64,000 nt of DNA from Isoetes taiwanensis (lineage: Eukaryota > Streptophyta > Lycopodiopsida > Isoetales > Isoetaceae), in NCBI GenBank assembly GCA_021234155.1, contig JAJEKV010000086.1:3895461-3959460 (forward strand), read 5' to 3'. The position numbers and the translations under genes were made by a program. Numbering within the stretch: the first letter of the stretch is position 1; each line of letters begins with the position of its first letter. This document shows positions 34,969-47,089 of the stretch, piece after piece. Below the pieces are notes generated by a model. It saw only the letters and a program-made list of their open reading frames with translations, was not told where the DNA came from and did no database searches.

Positions 34969-36700
34969 TTCTTAACACAAGTTATGGGCCATTTTGAGAT
35001 CCCAAATCAGTCCTAATGCACTTGCCACCTGGAATGACTTGGAACGTATTCCAAAAGCCTTTCTGACCTAGGCAGTTGAAGTCAAGTCCATGGTCCCGTA
35101 TCAGATACTTATGCAGGAGATCGGCTTCTTGTCTTTACAGGGGTTGTGCTAGACTGTCACCTTACATACTTTCAGAAGATAGTCAGTATGCGCAACATTC
35201 GCCTCTCAAACCTCGTTTATGCCATGGCAATGGGTTCACAATGCTTCAAATCCTACTGGAAGGAGCTAATTGGCTCTCCAGATGGAAAGTGCAGGAGCAT
35301 AGGTGCATACAAGTAAAAACCAAAGAGGATCGTAATCACCTGAGGCAATATCTCGGTGCATGATTCCTCGATAAGCCCACAAGAGTATCTATAAACACAT
35401 GTATCTCTGAAGAATAGAATAAAAGAGAATAGAATAGAAGAGAATAGATATTTTCATGGAACCAAGAGGTCATGGTTCTGAAGAAACACAGATTCATAGC
35501 CTTTGAATTGAAAATGGTAGATGGATCCGAGAAGCACGAGAGGACAGGCTACGTCGATGTTGCCAGTTGGAAGTTATTGAGAAGAGTCCTACACTCTTGA
35601 GCACTATCCAGCATTTCGGCCTATCAAAGTGCTCTATATTGAGTTGATTTTGGTTGACCAGCCCCTCCATATGATGTTATACAAGGCTTCAATGGGCATA
35701 CTAGAATCTTATCTTCAGGAGATGATGGACATGCACACCCATGTGTGTCCGCCGACACTCCATTGACATGTACTACTATATAGTTTGTCAGCGAGCTTAT
35801 TACTTCCAAGGTTTTTCCTGAGTAGTAATACATCTGTGTGAAGTTTTCTTAATCCTGGGTAATAATACATCTGTTGTGCACTTTGTTTGGGTCCTATGTC
35901 TATTGGTCTTCGTGGATGATAAACATAATTTTAATTCAATTCAATTCTCTCAGTGAGAGTCTTTTTTTTAATGTTCGTGCTTGTGGTCTACATCTTTTTA
36001 ATTTGTCTATCAAGATAGATGTCTCTCTATGTGAAAAAGAGGCCATGGTGTGTTCGCAAGAATTGGACACGCCAATAAGAGGGCAACCTTATTTTTCTTT
36101 TGGTAAGATAGTGTTTTGCATATAGAAAATAAACGTTAAGTTAAAATGCTTTGAAAATCAAAATCAAGATTTGTTTTTGTGAACTATATTTTTGAAATTT
36201 GCTAGGCTTTTCCCATCCATTTCGACAAGATTTGCTAGACGTTTTACATCGTAAACCACGAGGACCCTACAATTTTTGTGTTTTTTCCCCGGTATTTATT
36301 TTTAGGTAACTGTTTTCATTTTGGTCTAAGCGGCGCCGCTTTGGCTTGGTTATGGCGTGGAGATCCTGCTAAGGCTAAGCACCGAGAAGCTCATCTCAGG
36401 TTGTCGTGGAGCTCAGGTTGCAATGATTGAAAGCATAGGCAGGGTTATACAAGCACCAACGGGAGCCTCCATAGCCAGACAGATTTCAAGAAAAAAGATT
36501 CTTGGTGCCTCCATAGCCAGACACAGTTCAAGAAAACGCAGCTAAAAAGCAAGAAGCGCCACTGAGGCGGCATGAAGCGCCATCATCGAGAACACCAACC
36601 TGTAGAAAACAGTCAAAAAGCACTGCCAGAATAGTGAAGGTTGCACGCCATAATCGATTTGCATAAGAGAGCAAAAAGGAGGGAAAGGATGATGACCTGG
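34969..36700. other. Spacer with a truncated LINE 3' end
   Basis: AATAGAATAGAAGAGAATAG microsatellite-like sequence lies at 35410-35450. At 35814-35945 the sequence GGTTTTTCCTGAGTAGTAAT ... TATTGGTCTTCGTGGATGAT, followed by (TTCAA)n, belongs to the same LINE 3' family as 31053 and 41690. No gene was recognised. Confidence 0.45.
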
Positions 36701-36749
36701 TGGATTCCTACTTGGTAGATTCCTACTTGGATGAAGCTGTAGGGTCCGT

Positions 36750-36826
36750 GGTGGTTTCCAGCTGGAAACGGCTGGCTGTGCCGCCACTCGTGGTGGGCGG
36801 CCAGCCGGTTTCAGCCGGAAACCACC
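36750..36826. repeat. GC-rich imperfect hairpin
   Basis: GGTGGTTTCCAGCTGGAAAC and its near complement GGTTTCAGCCGGAAACCACC face each other across about 30 bp. A second GGTGGCAC follows at 36830. It may be a small foldback element. Confidence 0.6.
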
Positions 36827-37395
36827 TCTTGGTGGCACGTTTCCAAATACTTAAAACACTTAAAAAAAGTTTAGACACAACACTATAGCTAGAGCTTGAG
36901 GAGAGAACATCTCAACGAATGTAGTTTGGATGGTGGATTTACTTAAATCGATTGCCATAGTTATCCTTCAATGCCTTCTGAAAACCACATTATCACTACT
37001 CAGAGTTGCAACACCATTGATGTATCAATCGCCCTAGCGACATCATTGACGTCATCTAATCTTTGGTTCAAAAGTATAGTACTAAGTGCCCAATGATTGG
37101 TGGTTAACATTTTCCGTCCAAAAACATCGCGTACACTAAAAAAACTGTATCATTATAGCCAATGGACATGAAAGACTCTAAAATCTAAATTAAAATATGT
37201 GCGCGCTTCTAAAATAACTATTGGATGTTAGCTAAATATCATATAAAAACGTTAATAAGAAAAATGTGCAAATCAAGAATATTCAAGGTAATGGGCAGAA
37301 AATATAAAACGTATGGGAGGGGAGGACCTCCACTATAAAGGTGGGATAAAGCAGGCTGTACATTGATTCGGAAACGCTGGAGCTGAGAAGGGATC

Positions 37396-37698
37396 TCAAT
37401 CTCTGTAGTGGGCTACTGCCCTTCTCAATATAATATAAACACTTGGAGCTATTAAACGAACTACGGAAAGAAGCATCCCCATTACATGGCGCTCGGAAAT
37501 TTGAGGGCTAGATTGCGAATTTGAGGGCCCCATTGTTTCAGCAACCGGAATTCTTGTACTCCTTCTCCTGCAGCGATCTACACACCAAATGCAACATCCC
37601 AGAACTCCAAGCGTTCCAAAAAATGCAGCAAAAAAAACGAATAGAGGAGATGGATTGGTGGTAGAGTACGATAATGCATCTGAAGGGATTTCTGACAT
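37396..37698 (-). CDS. Small single-pass membrane protein, unrecognised (100 aa)
   Basis: The frame from the ATG at 37698 gives a short polar N-terminus, then a strong transmembrane segment at about residues 18-40 (LFVFFAAFFGTLGVLGCCIW). A Cys/Arg cluster (CVDRCRRR) follows on the expected cytosolic side, then a Ser-rich tail. I do not recognise a family. The single membrane segment with positive-inside flank argues for a real peptide, but there is no neighbour or promoter evidence. Confidence 0.3.
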   Translation of the reverse strand: MSEIPSDALSYSTTNPSPLFVFFAAFFGTLGVLGCCIWCVDRCRRRSTRIPVAETMGPSNSQSSPQISERHVMGMLLSVVRLIAPSVYIILRRAVAHYRD

Positions 37699-38026
37699 TT
37701 TTGCTTAATCTGTGTGCCTGTTTTGTCCCCATTTTGTTTTGGTTTTTGAGCGTTTTATTTAGAGCATAACAGACGTGGGGGTACCGAATCTGCTTTGGCG
37801 GTCAGGCCGGCTTTTGTTTGCCACACATGTTTGGCTTTGGTAGGGTATAGAACTATTTTCATTCCACACCCTCGACCAACGCATATCTGCTTCAACATTA
37901 GTATGCCAAGGTAAGTGGGTATTGATTCCTACTGATCCAAGAACCATTCTTATCCATAATGAAAAGTGGCATGCACAAAACCGGGAGAATCAAAGTAGGC
38001 TTACCTTGACGTAGCGGAGCAGAGAT

Positions 38027-38235
38027 ATTCTTGCCAGCCCCATGACCTGCAGATCGGGAGCGCCCAGATTCTGCAGGTCATGGGGCTGGCAAGAATGCCC
38101 TCCCCTTCCCGTCCCACATAACAACGTGCAACATCTTGGGAGCGCCCAGATTCTACAGGTCAGGGGGCTGGCAAGAATGCCCTCCCCTTCCCGTCCCACC
38201 TAACAAGAATGCCCTCCCCTTCCCGTCCCACCTAA
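38027..38235. repeat. Perfect 27-bp hairpin next to a tandem duplication
   Basis: The arms 38027-38053 and 38070-38096 are exact inverse complements (ATTCTTGCCAGCCCCATGAC...) around a 16-bp loop. The block GGCAAGAATGCCCTCCCCTT plus CCCGTCCCAC is then repeated three times up to about 38232. It could be a small foldback or a recent duplication by template switching. Confidence 0.85.
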
Positions 38236-38757
38236 CAACGTGCAACGTGAAAATGAGATAGACCAGATTCTGCCTTCCCCAAAGAGTTTTGATCCACAAA
38301 CGCAAAAAAAGAGATTAAAAAAAGGGTTGGTGCCTTGAATGGATGCCATGTGGCGTAGTGGCACTGCTACCGCCGTAGATGAAATCAAACACTTGAAAGA
38401 GCATCCACTGCACAAAAAAACCCACCGGGCTACAACGTGGATAGCCTCATAATGCACGAAACAGTTGACTGGCATTTGTGCAAATGTGATGAAAAAGGGT
38501 TGGTGCCTTGAATAGATGCCATCGACACGACAAATGGCTTCATAAGTCAATCTATGGAATTTTACATGCGTTACTTCAAAAAAATGAGATGTTGAGATTT
38601 ACTAAAATACTAACATGCATATGTACATGTGGCGTGTTCTGGTTCTAAATTGATATTGCAATGGAATTTGTGAGGGACAATAATGCCCTAAGATTTGTAT
38701 TTCTATCATCGAAATAGATAGATAGTATTTATTTGTTTTAATTAAAATCAACATGGA

Positions 38758-38838
38758 TGTTATGACCAAGTTTTTATAACTAGGAATATGAATGAAGCAA
38801 TGAAATAACACGCATAGTAATATGGAAGAATCACATGC
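38758..38838. repeat. 80-bp direct repeat, left copy
   Basis: TATGACCAAGTTTTTATAAC onward is repeated at 39884-39962 with only a few changes. The two copies bracket about 1.05 kb that contains no recognised gene. Confidence 0.85.
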
Positions 38839-39078
38839 CCGATGGAGGGTATATTCCATGTATTATACCCCATCAACGCCCCATGTTCATTACACAAACA
38901 AAAACGAAAGCCAAAACCTAAGGTCATTATGAAATTGTACAAACATTGAAATATATTGCATACTTATGTTCACAAATATATACATCCATCTCAAACCATA
39001 GAGTTCCACACAAATATACATCCACACAAAAAAAGCCATAACATTGTCAACCAGGCCTCTCTTCCACCCTTTCTCTTG

Positions 39079-39291
39079 TTAACTGATGCCTGGATGAAGA
39101 CGTCTTCTCATGGCCTGCCTCTCCTTCAATTCCGACTGCCCCTGGGCTCCCAAGCAACACCACAAGAAACAGACCAGCACAACCAGTATTAGAAGCGGCC
39201 CCAAATCTACAGCAGAGACCTTATGCGTATCACCGAATCTCTGGCAAGCTTCCACAGCGAAAACTCCGTTGAAAAACAAAACACATTTCAC
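39079..39291 (-). CDS. Possible small membrane peptide (70 aa), unrecognised
   Basis: It contains one hydrophobic segment, VDLGPLLILVVLVCFLWCCL, followed by a Lys/Arg-rich tail (ELKERQAMRRRLH). The opposite strand also has a long Thr/Ser-rich open frame (39110-39646), so either could be chance. I do not recognise a family. Confidence 0.22.
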   Translation of the reverse strand: MKCVLFFNGVFAVEACQRFGDTHKVSAVDLGPLLILVVLVCFLWCCLGAQGQSELKERQAMRRRLHPGIS

Positions 39292-39883
39292 TGTCGAAAC
39301 ATTCTCCTTCTATTCACAATTTAGAGGCATCACAAACAACAAAGCCCAATGCCTTTCCTTCCACCCAGAACCTCCTCCCTTCAACCGAATAACCAACAAC
39401 AGATCCCAGATCGATTCACAATCCACCTCTCCTCTTCCTAGTCACAATTCCGGCCTTGCCTTCCATAATGCACAATTCCATGCACAATTTGTCTCGCTCA
39501 TTCCAATGACGACTAGCAGCTCAAATAAGACCACAGAGCCTACAAAAAAGCCTACAAATAAGACCACAGAGCCTACAAATAAGCCGCTCCTGCTAGTCGC
39601 ACAAACCGCACACACTGTACCCGATTACATAGGCATGCCCCAGTGACCTGTCCAACTAATCTCGAACCGCTCTCCAGATCTTTCTCCCTCTATTTCAAAA
39701 CCATAGACTCGTAAATCCACCGCCATCTCCCTCGCAAACACAACCAATTTCCTGCCAGCAAGCAGCTCGAACACGTCCAAAAAATACCATCCACATACCA
39801 TTCCGGATACATACGCCCCCCAAATCTAGGCCCAACCATGCGAGAAATACCTTCCCCAAATACGAAACAAAATAATTAGAAGT

Positions 39884-39962
39884 TTATGACCAAGTTTTTA
39901 TAACTAGGAATATGAATGAAGCCATGAAATAACACACATAGTAATATGGAAGAATCACATGC
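39884..39962. repeat. 80-bp direct repeat, right copy
   Basis: Right partner of 38758-38838, in the same orientation. Confidence 0.85.
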
Positions 39963-40067
39963 CAACCCTAACAACCAAACAACTTTCTTAATCTCCTGTT
40001 GTGGATGTAGACATCTATCATTACTAAGTGAAGTGCCATAGGTTGATCTAGCGATTTTTAGCTATGT

Positions 40068-41460
40068 ATATGTAGCAAAATAACAGGGGGTTCCAAGGGG
40101 ATTTGATATGGATATAATATACTTGCAGTATTCTTAAATGACCTATGGTGTGCACTTAAAATATAGCTTGTGGCTCGTGGCAAAGGTTTCCAACAGAAAA
40201 GACATTGTCACCCATTCATTATGTAACTTTTTCGAAGATCTGAAGGCTATGGCACAACTATTTATACTTCAACATCGTTACATCCTTCACGAATTCTTTC
40301 ACAAGAAATGATATTGCCTTGTCATTAGCACGTGTTGTATGGATTGGATTTGTGCTAGAAGCAAACATCTCCAAAGAAGTCTCATCTACAAATACCTATT
40401 TGTGAAAATATGTCATGTTTCTTGGCATAAACATATGTCAACCGGAGTATTATCTTCCATTTTCCTGTCACACAATCCTCTAAATACATTAGTTCTTTGA
40501 AAACCAATTTAAACTTGTGTGCTTGCCTTATTACATTGGCAAGTAGTTTTCACAAGTCTTTTGTTGAGATGAAAAAGGTTTATTCAAAGTAGGATTTTTT
40601 TTGTGCGTGCTGAACCATTGACATTTCATAAGCACGTGCCTTATCATTAGCACGTGTTATATGGATTGGGTTTGAGCTAGAAGCAACCATTTGCAAAGAA
40701 CACCTCATAATAAAATGAAAGTCTCATCTACAAATACCTATTGTGAATAATATCATGTTTCTTGGCATAACCATATGTCAACCGAAGTATATTATCTTCC
40801 ATTTTCCTATCACACAATCTTCTAAATACATTAGTTCTTTGACAACCAATTTAAAGTTTTGTGTTTGCCTTATTACATTGGCAAATCATTTTTACAAGTC
40901 TTTTATTGGCAAGAATATGTAACACAATAACAGGGGTTTCCAAGAGGGTTTGATATAGATGCATAAATCACTATCCCTGAGACCATAGACCATATCCCTA
41001 AAACATTTGAATAGGTTATTATTGACAAAAAAAAAAAAAGGATTCAAATAGAAAAAATAAGCACGTTAGTTTGCTAGTAGCATTGGTTAAAGCATTCTGA
41101 TTAGGATATTGAATTATTTTGGTAAGGTTCAATTCTCCATATCTCAAAATCTGAAACCTTAAGCGAAGCCATATAGAGAAGAGTCCCGGTATTTCATATT
41201 CCAAAACCTTAGGCGAACCTATATTCCATGTTTCAAAATCATAGGCACCCCTAGTCATAAATGACCGTAATCGAAACAGGAGGCACCCAGAAGCTTCAAC
41301 ATTCAATCTGGGCCATATGAAAGACACATTTGATGACTGAGGTAGTCAGTTCACCTCGTTTAGAATATGTAGCACAATAACAGGGGGTTCCTGGGGGATT
41401 TGATATGGGTGCATAAATCACTATCCCTAAGACCATAGACAATATCCCCGAGACATTTGA
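40068..41460. repeat. Nested direct duplications
   Basis: A block of about 250 bp (40315-40565) starting near TCATTAGCACGTGTTGTATG is repeated at 40640-40910. A second motif, AACAGGGGGTTCCAAGGGGA with flanks, occurs near 40080, 40930 and 41382; the last two copies share ATCACTATCCCTxAGACCATAGA. The region looks like stepwise tandem duplication next to the cystatin cluster. No gene was recognised. Confidence 0.75.
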
Positions 41461-42110
41461 ATTTTAGATATAGATGTTGTGCTTATGACTGCCTCATATT
41501 TTGTGTCACTAGACTCTTGAATTATAAATCGATAACTCCCTCCTTGAAGTTCTACAGCCAAGAGTGCTCCATATTTCAGCGTCTAGATCCATCTGTGCAT
41601 GACTTGGCATTATACATACTTGAGGTTCTAGATAAACGTCGGCAATTATTGAGCCCTCAGTAGTCATTATCTAAGCTTGTCTAGTATCATCATTACTGCA
41701 AAGGTTTTTCCCTTGAAAACCTTTCGAGGCAGGGGTTTTTTAATCCTAGTAGTAATGATTGTACTAGCCCATTGTATGGGTCCCATGACCTATTGGTCTC
41801 CGTGGACGTTAAAAAAACTATTCTATTCTATTCTATAAGAAAAAAAGTCTGCTTGCTTGCAAGCTATGATCGACAGTTAGATTATGAATAACCACTGGGT
41901 TTTGGATCTAGCATTTATGTTGCCACAACTGTTGTGTTGGAGCATGATAAATTGAGCTAGGTTTTTGTAATTCAAAATTGTAGGATCCAAAATTTACCTG
42001 CTTTGCGCCTTCGCGTTCAAAATCAAGACCGCTGCATAAGTATGATTGCCAGAAAATGTGCCATGCTAATCTGTTTGAAGAAATGAGTGTGATAAAAGGG
42101 ATTTATACAC
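41457..42110 (-). pseudogene. Cystatin-like pseudogene, copy 1 (LINE fragment in intron 1)
   Basis: Exon 2 remnants (41460-41590) and an exon 1 remnant with its ATG near 42092 match the intact genes at 43433 and 48522, but there is no exon 3. Intron 1 is split by the LINE 3' fragment at about 41590-41843. The other decayed copy (46000-46770) lacks this insertion, so the LINE arrived after the copies separated. Confidence 0.8.
41590..41843 (+). mobile_element. 5'-truncated LINE 3' end with (ATTCT)n tail
   Basis: It encodes the last residues of ORF2 (VHDLALYILEVLDKRRQLLS then a stop at 41663). A UTR with GGGTTTTTTAATCCTAGTAG follows, then GTGGACGTTAAAAAAACTA and (TTCTA)n. Insertion inside a duplicated sequence gives its borders by comparison with 46480-46530. 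Confidence 0.8.
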
Positions 42111-42415
42111 ACTTAGCCGCCATGTAAATTGTAGGCTCTACCAGGTCTATATTGACTACAAGTTCCATATATCTTTGGCCTCTTGTGCGTGCTTAAGTGG
42201 TTTATAATAAATTTACATATGTCACTCACCTTAATTGCTAATCTTAAATTGAAACGTCCATAAGCTTGAATCTCACGCAAACATTTTGAATATTTCTAGG
42301 TTGCTCGAAGGGCAAACCTTGCGAGGTCGGTATGGAATATACCATTTGATGCCATTGCATGTGCCATTTGGAGGGCCCAGATTGAAAGGCAACCTGCATT
42401 ATTTGGCATGAGTAA

Positions 42416-42601
42416 GGGTGCTTTCCCATGGGCAGAAAACCTCCAGGTTTCCTGAAGGTCTGGTCTGCTATTCCGATGTTCCCATGAGCTAAGAACCTGA
42501 GTGGCTGAGGTTAAGAACCTCATTTGGAAAGTAATCCCGACGATTACTTTTGGACCTGGGTCTGATCTCACCCAGGTCCGTCCGTCCATGGGAAAGCACC
42601 C
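42416..42601. mobile_element. Tourist-type (PIF/Harbinger) MITE, 186 bp
   Basis: Its 16-bp terminal inverted repeats are GGGTGCTTTCCCATGG and CCATGGGAAAGCACCC, and the target duplication TAA lies at 42413-42415 and 42602-42604. The paralogous region at about 47250 lacks it, which gives an approximate empty site. Confidence 0.85.
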
Positions 42602-43432
42602 TAAGGGGCTTTATTGCCATCCATTCGCGCGAGTGGGCATCAGGGCGCCTTCCAGTCGTCAGCTATGCACTACAAGCCTACTTTTCCTCTGCCACAAGAC
42701 GAGAATGATTTTCCTACATGGATCTCTTGCCAGTAAAAAGGAATTGCAAATGCCTTCCTAGGACGAGATAGATTTACCTCTGCCAAAAGGCCTTTTTGTA
42801 AAGCAATGCCCCCCAACATCAACATCTTTATTCCTGTATTATGGAATACTTAATCCAGCAGTGTTTTTGCATCTAAGGGGCGTCTTTTTCCTGTTATTAT
42901 TTTAAGCATTCCTTTCAAGGTTTCAAGAAAGCCGGTGCTAATCTATTTGTGTGCAAGGTTACATGCTCTTCCACCTATAGCTCTTGACCAGATTTACTCT
43001 ACCTCAAATTGTGATGTACATATAATTCCTCTCAGCATCTATCCAAGCATATATTTATGTGTACATGAATGTGGGATTTTGACGTGGGCTTTAAGTGGTT
43101 TTATAGAAACACTAGAAAATTTTGAAAATTTAATATATTTTTATGCCAGTTCTGTAGCAAATGCAAAAGGGTTAAAGCTTTTGTAACATTGTTAAAACCC
43201 TTATTAGGCTTCATCTGTGAGCAGAGGACACAATACGTTAAGTAATCTGAAGATTAAGAAACGAAAGTAAATTCATAGAGCAAAACTGCCCGTTTCTCTG
43301 CATAAATTCCTGTAAATTGAAAAGCAGCTACTTCTTGTGTACTATAAAGCAGTGAAAGCCACAATGTATATTATATGCTATACGCAATACACAATAAATA
43401 TTTTAGCTCTTTTGAAAACAAATCCAATTAAA

Positions 43433-44213
43433 TTAAACTTTGCCAAACGATTCCAGTCTCTTCTTGCCACCCTCCCAAGGGTATTGAACAACTCTAGCAC
43501 TGTACAGGTTCGTAGCACCATTATTCTTAGCCTGAATAATAAGTCCAGTGGTATGTTCTCGTAAGGTTACTTGGAACAGCTTAATAAATTTCAAGCTCCC
43601 CTGTAATTCAATTCCAAAGCAAAACTAAGATGAAAAGGAGCAAATCAGAAAGTAAAATAATGGAAAAATCCTTACATTGGTTTGGTTGTTATACTGGTCT
43701 ATAGCAAATCTGCCATAAGAATCTTCATAGTAAGCACTTGTTGGATTTCCATACAGAGGCTTTCCAGAGGTGCTGTACCATTCATTTTTCCATTCGTTAA
43801 AAGACTGCAGAACTGGAAAGTTAGATCCAGATGCTGTGCTTATGGTTGCCTCATATTCTGTGCCATCAGATTCTTGAATTATAAACCAGTAATTCCCTCC
43901 TTGAAGTTCTGCAGCCAGAAGTGCTCCATATTTCAGAGTCTAGGTTCACCCAAAAACAGAAAAAAAATAATGTCAGGGAAAAAAAAGGGGTCTGCTATGA
44001 TCGACAGAAACAAGCTTCTAACTTAGATTATGAACGAAAATAGAGATCTAACATAAGAATTACTGTGTTGGCGCAACTGTTGTGCTGGAGTATGGCAAAT
44101 TGAGCAAGGTTCTTGTAATTCGAAATGGTAGGATCCAAAATTTGCCTGCTTTGCGCATTCGCGGTAAAAATCAGGAGCGCTGCAGAAAGTATGATCGCCA
44201 GAAAATGTGCCAT
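43433..44213 (-). CDS. Secreted two-domain cystatin-like protein, gene A (3 exons, 201 aa)
   Basis: Exons 44213-44064, 43939-43676 and 43624-43433 are all in phase 0. Residues 1-21 are a signal peptide (MAHFLAIILSAALLIFTANA). Each half resembles the cystatin fold. Domain 1 has the helix NYKNLAQFAILQHN and strands LQGGNYWFII and TEYEATIS. Domain 2 has GRFAIDQYNNQTN, strands ending YSARVVQYPWEG, and stop TAA. Cystatins block papain-like Cys proteases through QxVxG and a Pro-Trp loop. Here the Pro-Trp remains in domain 2, but QxVxG is not conserved in either half, so protease inhibition is doubtful. Intron 1 uses GTAATT where gene B has GTAAGT. The frame is otherwise intact. A start further upstream (44333) is rejected because it lies before the TATA box. 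Confidence 0.78.
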
Positions 44214-44252
44214 GCTACTAATCTGTTTGAAGAAATGAGAGCGATAAAAGGG

Positions 44253-44259
44253 TTTTATA
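44253..44259 (-). promoter_or_regulatory. TATA box of cystatin-like gene A
   Basis: TATAAAA on the minus strand lies 40 bp before the chosen ATG. The matching position in gene B has TATAAAT. This supports a short leader and the downstream start codon. Confidence 0.6.
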
Positions 44260-44339
44260 CACACTTGGCCGCCATGTAAATTGTAGGCTGGACGTAACAT
44301 GTTATATCCAGGACACATCATTTTCGTTGACAATTGGCA

Positions 44340-45990
44340 TTTCAGTTGAAAAGGATGAGGATCTTAAAAGATGTATGCTGCAACTAGACTTTAAGAACGG
44401 TTGAGATTTTAAAAGATCTATTAACAATACTTTAAGTCCTTACCATATTTTAGAAATTGTATAGATGCCACCACCATTTATGGGTGGAAGCAGAGCCTTG
44501 GCATTAGGTTTCTTGAATTATATAGGGTAGTTCAAGTAAGAGTCAAGGTTAGGCACCTAAAAAGTCTTACAACTTTAATAGTTCGTTGGACTAAAGATAG
44601 GCAATCCCTTCCTTATTAATGGCATGTGTAATATCATCTTGTGAGGAGCTACATATTATCCCTCTCCCTCAATTCTGACCAGCTACATACTTCCCCTTGA
44701 TTTCTATCGGAAGTATTAAGAAAAATCACTATTTTTAGCATGAATATTTCATGCTCTTTTTAAACTATGTATACTCCTGCTCTTTCTAAAATATGTTGAT
44801 AGGTTAAAAGGGTTCTGAGGAATTTCCCCAACCATCCTTTATTCTAGAATCATCAAATGGAAAGCTACGTGCTTGACCATGTCCTGCCCTTTGTGAGCCA
44901 CTTTAGTAAGCTTTTTTCAAGAAGTTAAAAAAGGGGAAAAAAGAACAGAAAATTTTCAATCAATTCTTACATGCTTCAAGATTATTCAATGACATTAGTT
45001 TTGAGTTCAACACGCACATCTGCCCAATATATTATTTGTTTGGTATTGGGGGAGGGTATTCTCGCAATGGTGGAAACTATGATTCTGGTATTGTATTGTA
45101 TAGAGAATTGTATGTTTGTGCATGTTTGAGCTGCTTTTTTGTTGTGAGGGGCAAGTTTCTATTTCAGTGGTGTGTTTGTGTCATGTTTGTTTAAGTGAAC
45201 TCAATGGTCTGAGGAAGGAAATTTGGAGCTTTCCTTTTTTGAGCGGGGGCAGCAACGCATCCCAGCAGGGCAGGCAAGCAGGGAGGGGTTCTGGTGTGGA
45301 GGAAGAGAATGGATCCAACAGGCCGATTTACAGCCGATTTGCAGGGCGATTTGCAGGCGTTTGAGTAGGGGCGGTGGAGCGAGCAGGGAGTTCCAAGCTG
45401 TGTTCTTCTGGCCGGAATCATCCGATTTAGGACAGAAGCCACACATTAGGCAACTTAGGGCATATTTTCTTTGTTCTATATTTCAGAAATTGCTCTTGTA
45501 TTTCTTGAATCTTTCGGTTTCTCGCTTGGTGATGGTGGGTTCAAATCCCATAAGGACAGGGCTTCAAATCGTCTAGGCAGAGCACATCCGTCTCCTCTGT
45601 GCTTTGATTCCTCGCTAGGACTGGCACAGGATTCACTCCAGACTCCTGGTCGCGCTGAGATCCGTTCATGAGGATTCATCCGCTCCTGATTGTCAAGATT
45701 CATTCTGGCAGGCCGCGCTTACGGCTGGGTTTTTTTTTGGCTTTTTGGGCTTAAACCATACGTCCGATCTGCACCATTGACATTGAAATGGAGTTCTCTT
45801 CTCAAAATTCTAATAGGCTTTGATTTAGAATCCAACATAGAATATTCGCCAAATCAAAGGTCCGAATTGAAAGATGCAATATAACCCATAAAGATGCAAC
45901 ATTTATATATGCTATACCATTCTTCGTTTCTAATTTTATGCCTGTAGCACATGCACAAGGAAATATATGAAAGCTCTTTTGAAACCAATT
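44340..45990. other. Spacer between cystatin copies, nothing recognised
   Basis: Several overlapping frames at 45116-45700 on both strands look like chance openings. There is no family match and no repeat pairing within the window. Confidence 0.35.
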
Positions 45991-45999
45991 AAATTAGAT

Positions 46000-46770
46000 T
46001 TTGTCAAACAACTCCAGTTTCTTCTTGCGACCCTCCCAAGGGTACTGAACAACTCTAGCACTGTACACGTATTTAGCACCATTATTTTTGCCCTGAGTAA
46101 TGAGCCCAATGGTATGTTCCCGTAAGGTTACTTGGAACAGCTTGATAAATTTCAAGCCCCCTTGTAACTCACTTTCAAAGCAAAACTAAGACGAGCAACA
46201 TAAAGGGCAAATTAGAAAATAAAGTAATGGAAAATTCCTTACATTGGTTTGGTTGTTATACTGGTCTATTGCAAATCTGCACTTATTGGATTTCCATATA
46301 GAGGCTTTCCAGAGGTGCTGTACCATTCATTTTTTCATTTGTTAAAAGACTATAAAAATGAAAATTTAGATATAGATGTTGTGCCTATGGCTGCCTCATA
46401 TTTTGTGCCACTAGACTCTTGAATTATAAATCAATAACTCCCTCCTTGAAGTTCTACAACCAGGAGTGCTCTATATTTCAGCGTCTAGATCCACCCAAAA
46501 ACCGAAAAGCTTATAAGAAAAAAAGTTTGCTTGCTTGCAAGCTATGATCGACAGAAACAAGCTTTTAGATTATGAATAACCACTGGGTTTTGGATCTAGC
46601 ATAAGACTTACTATGTTGCCACAACTGTTAGGTTGGAGCATGACAAGTTGAGCTAGGCTTTTGTAATTCAAAATTGTAGGATCCAAAGTTTACCTGCTTT
46701 GCGCATTCGCGTTCAAAATAAAGACGCTGCATAAGTATGATTGCCAAAAAAAGTGCCATGCTAATCTGTT
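46000..46770 (-). pseudogene. Cystatin-like pseudogene, copy 2
   Basis: All three exons are recognisable. Exon 3 (about 46190-46000) is open and even keeps YSARVVQYPWEG. Exon 2 has a Trp-to-stop change in the GGxYW motif near 46430 and an in-frame loss of 21 bases near 46282. Exon 1 is frameshifted after the first residues of the signal peptide. The gene cannot make the full protein. Confidence 0.85.
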
Positions 46771-46915
46771 TGAAGAAATGAGTGTGATAAAAGGGATTTA
46801 TACACACTTAGCCGCCATGTGAATTGTAGGCTCTACCAGGTCTATATTGACTACAAGTTCCATATATCTTTGGCCTCTTGTACGCGCTTAAGTGGTTTAT
46901 AATAAATTTAGGGAA

Positions 46916-47071
46916 ATTTACCAAAATAACCCTAATTGTTGACTTAATTCCCAAAAGGCCCTTCATATTTTTGAAATTCCTAAAATGCCCTTAATTCTTA
47001 AGTATTTTCTCAAATAGCCCTTTGTAATTAAAAAATCATCAAAAGTAGAGCTCATATTCTTGGAAATTAAC
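46916..47071. mobile_element. Short AT-rich insertion (MITE-like) absent from the paralogous block
   Basis: The sequence starts GGGAAATTTACCAAAATAAC and interrupts the duplicated sequence ATAAATTTA/ACATATGTC, which is continuous near 42217 in the other block. Its words resemble the outer arms of the foldback at 33849, so it may derive from that family. Confidence 0.6.
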
Positions 47072-47089
47072 ATATGTCACTCACCTTAA

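Noticed and set aside
39110-39646. Plus-strand ORF of 178 codons rich in Thr, Ser and Asn
   Set aside because: Low-complexity composition and no domain; AC-rich DNA produces such frames by chance.
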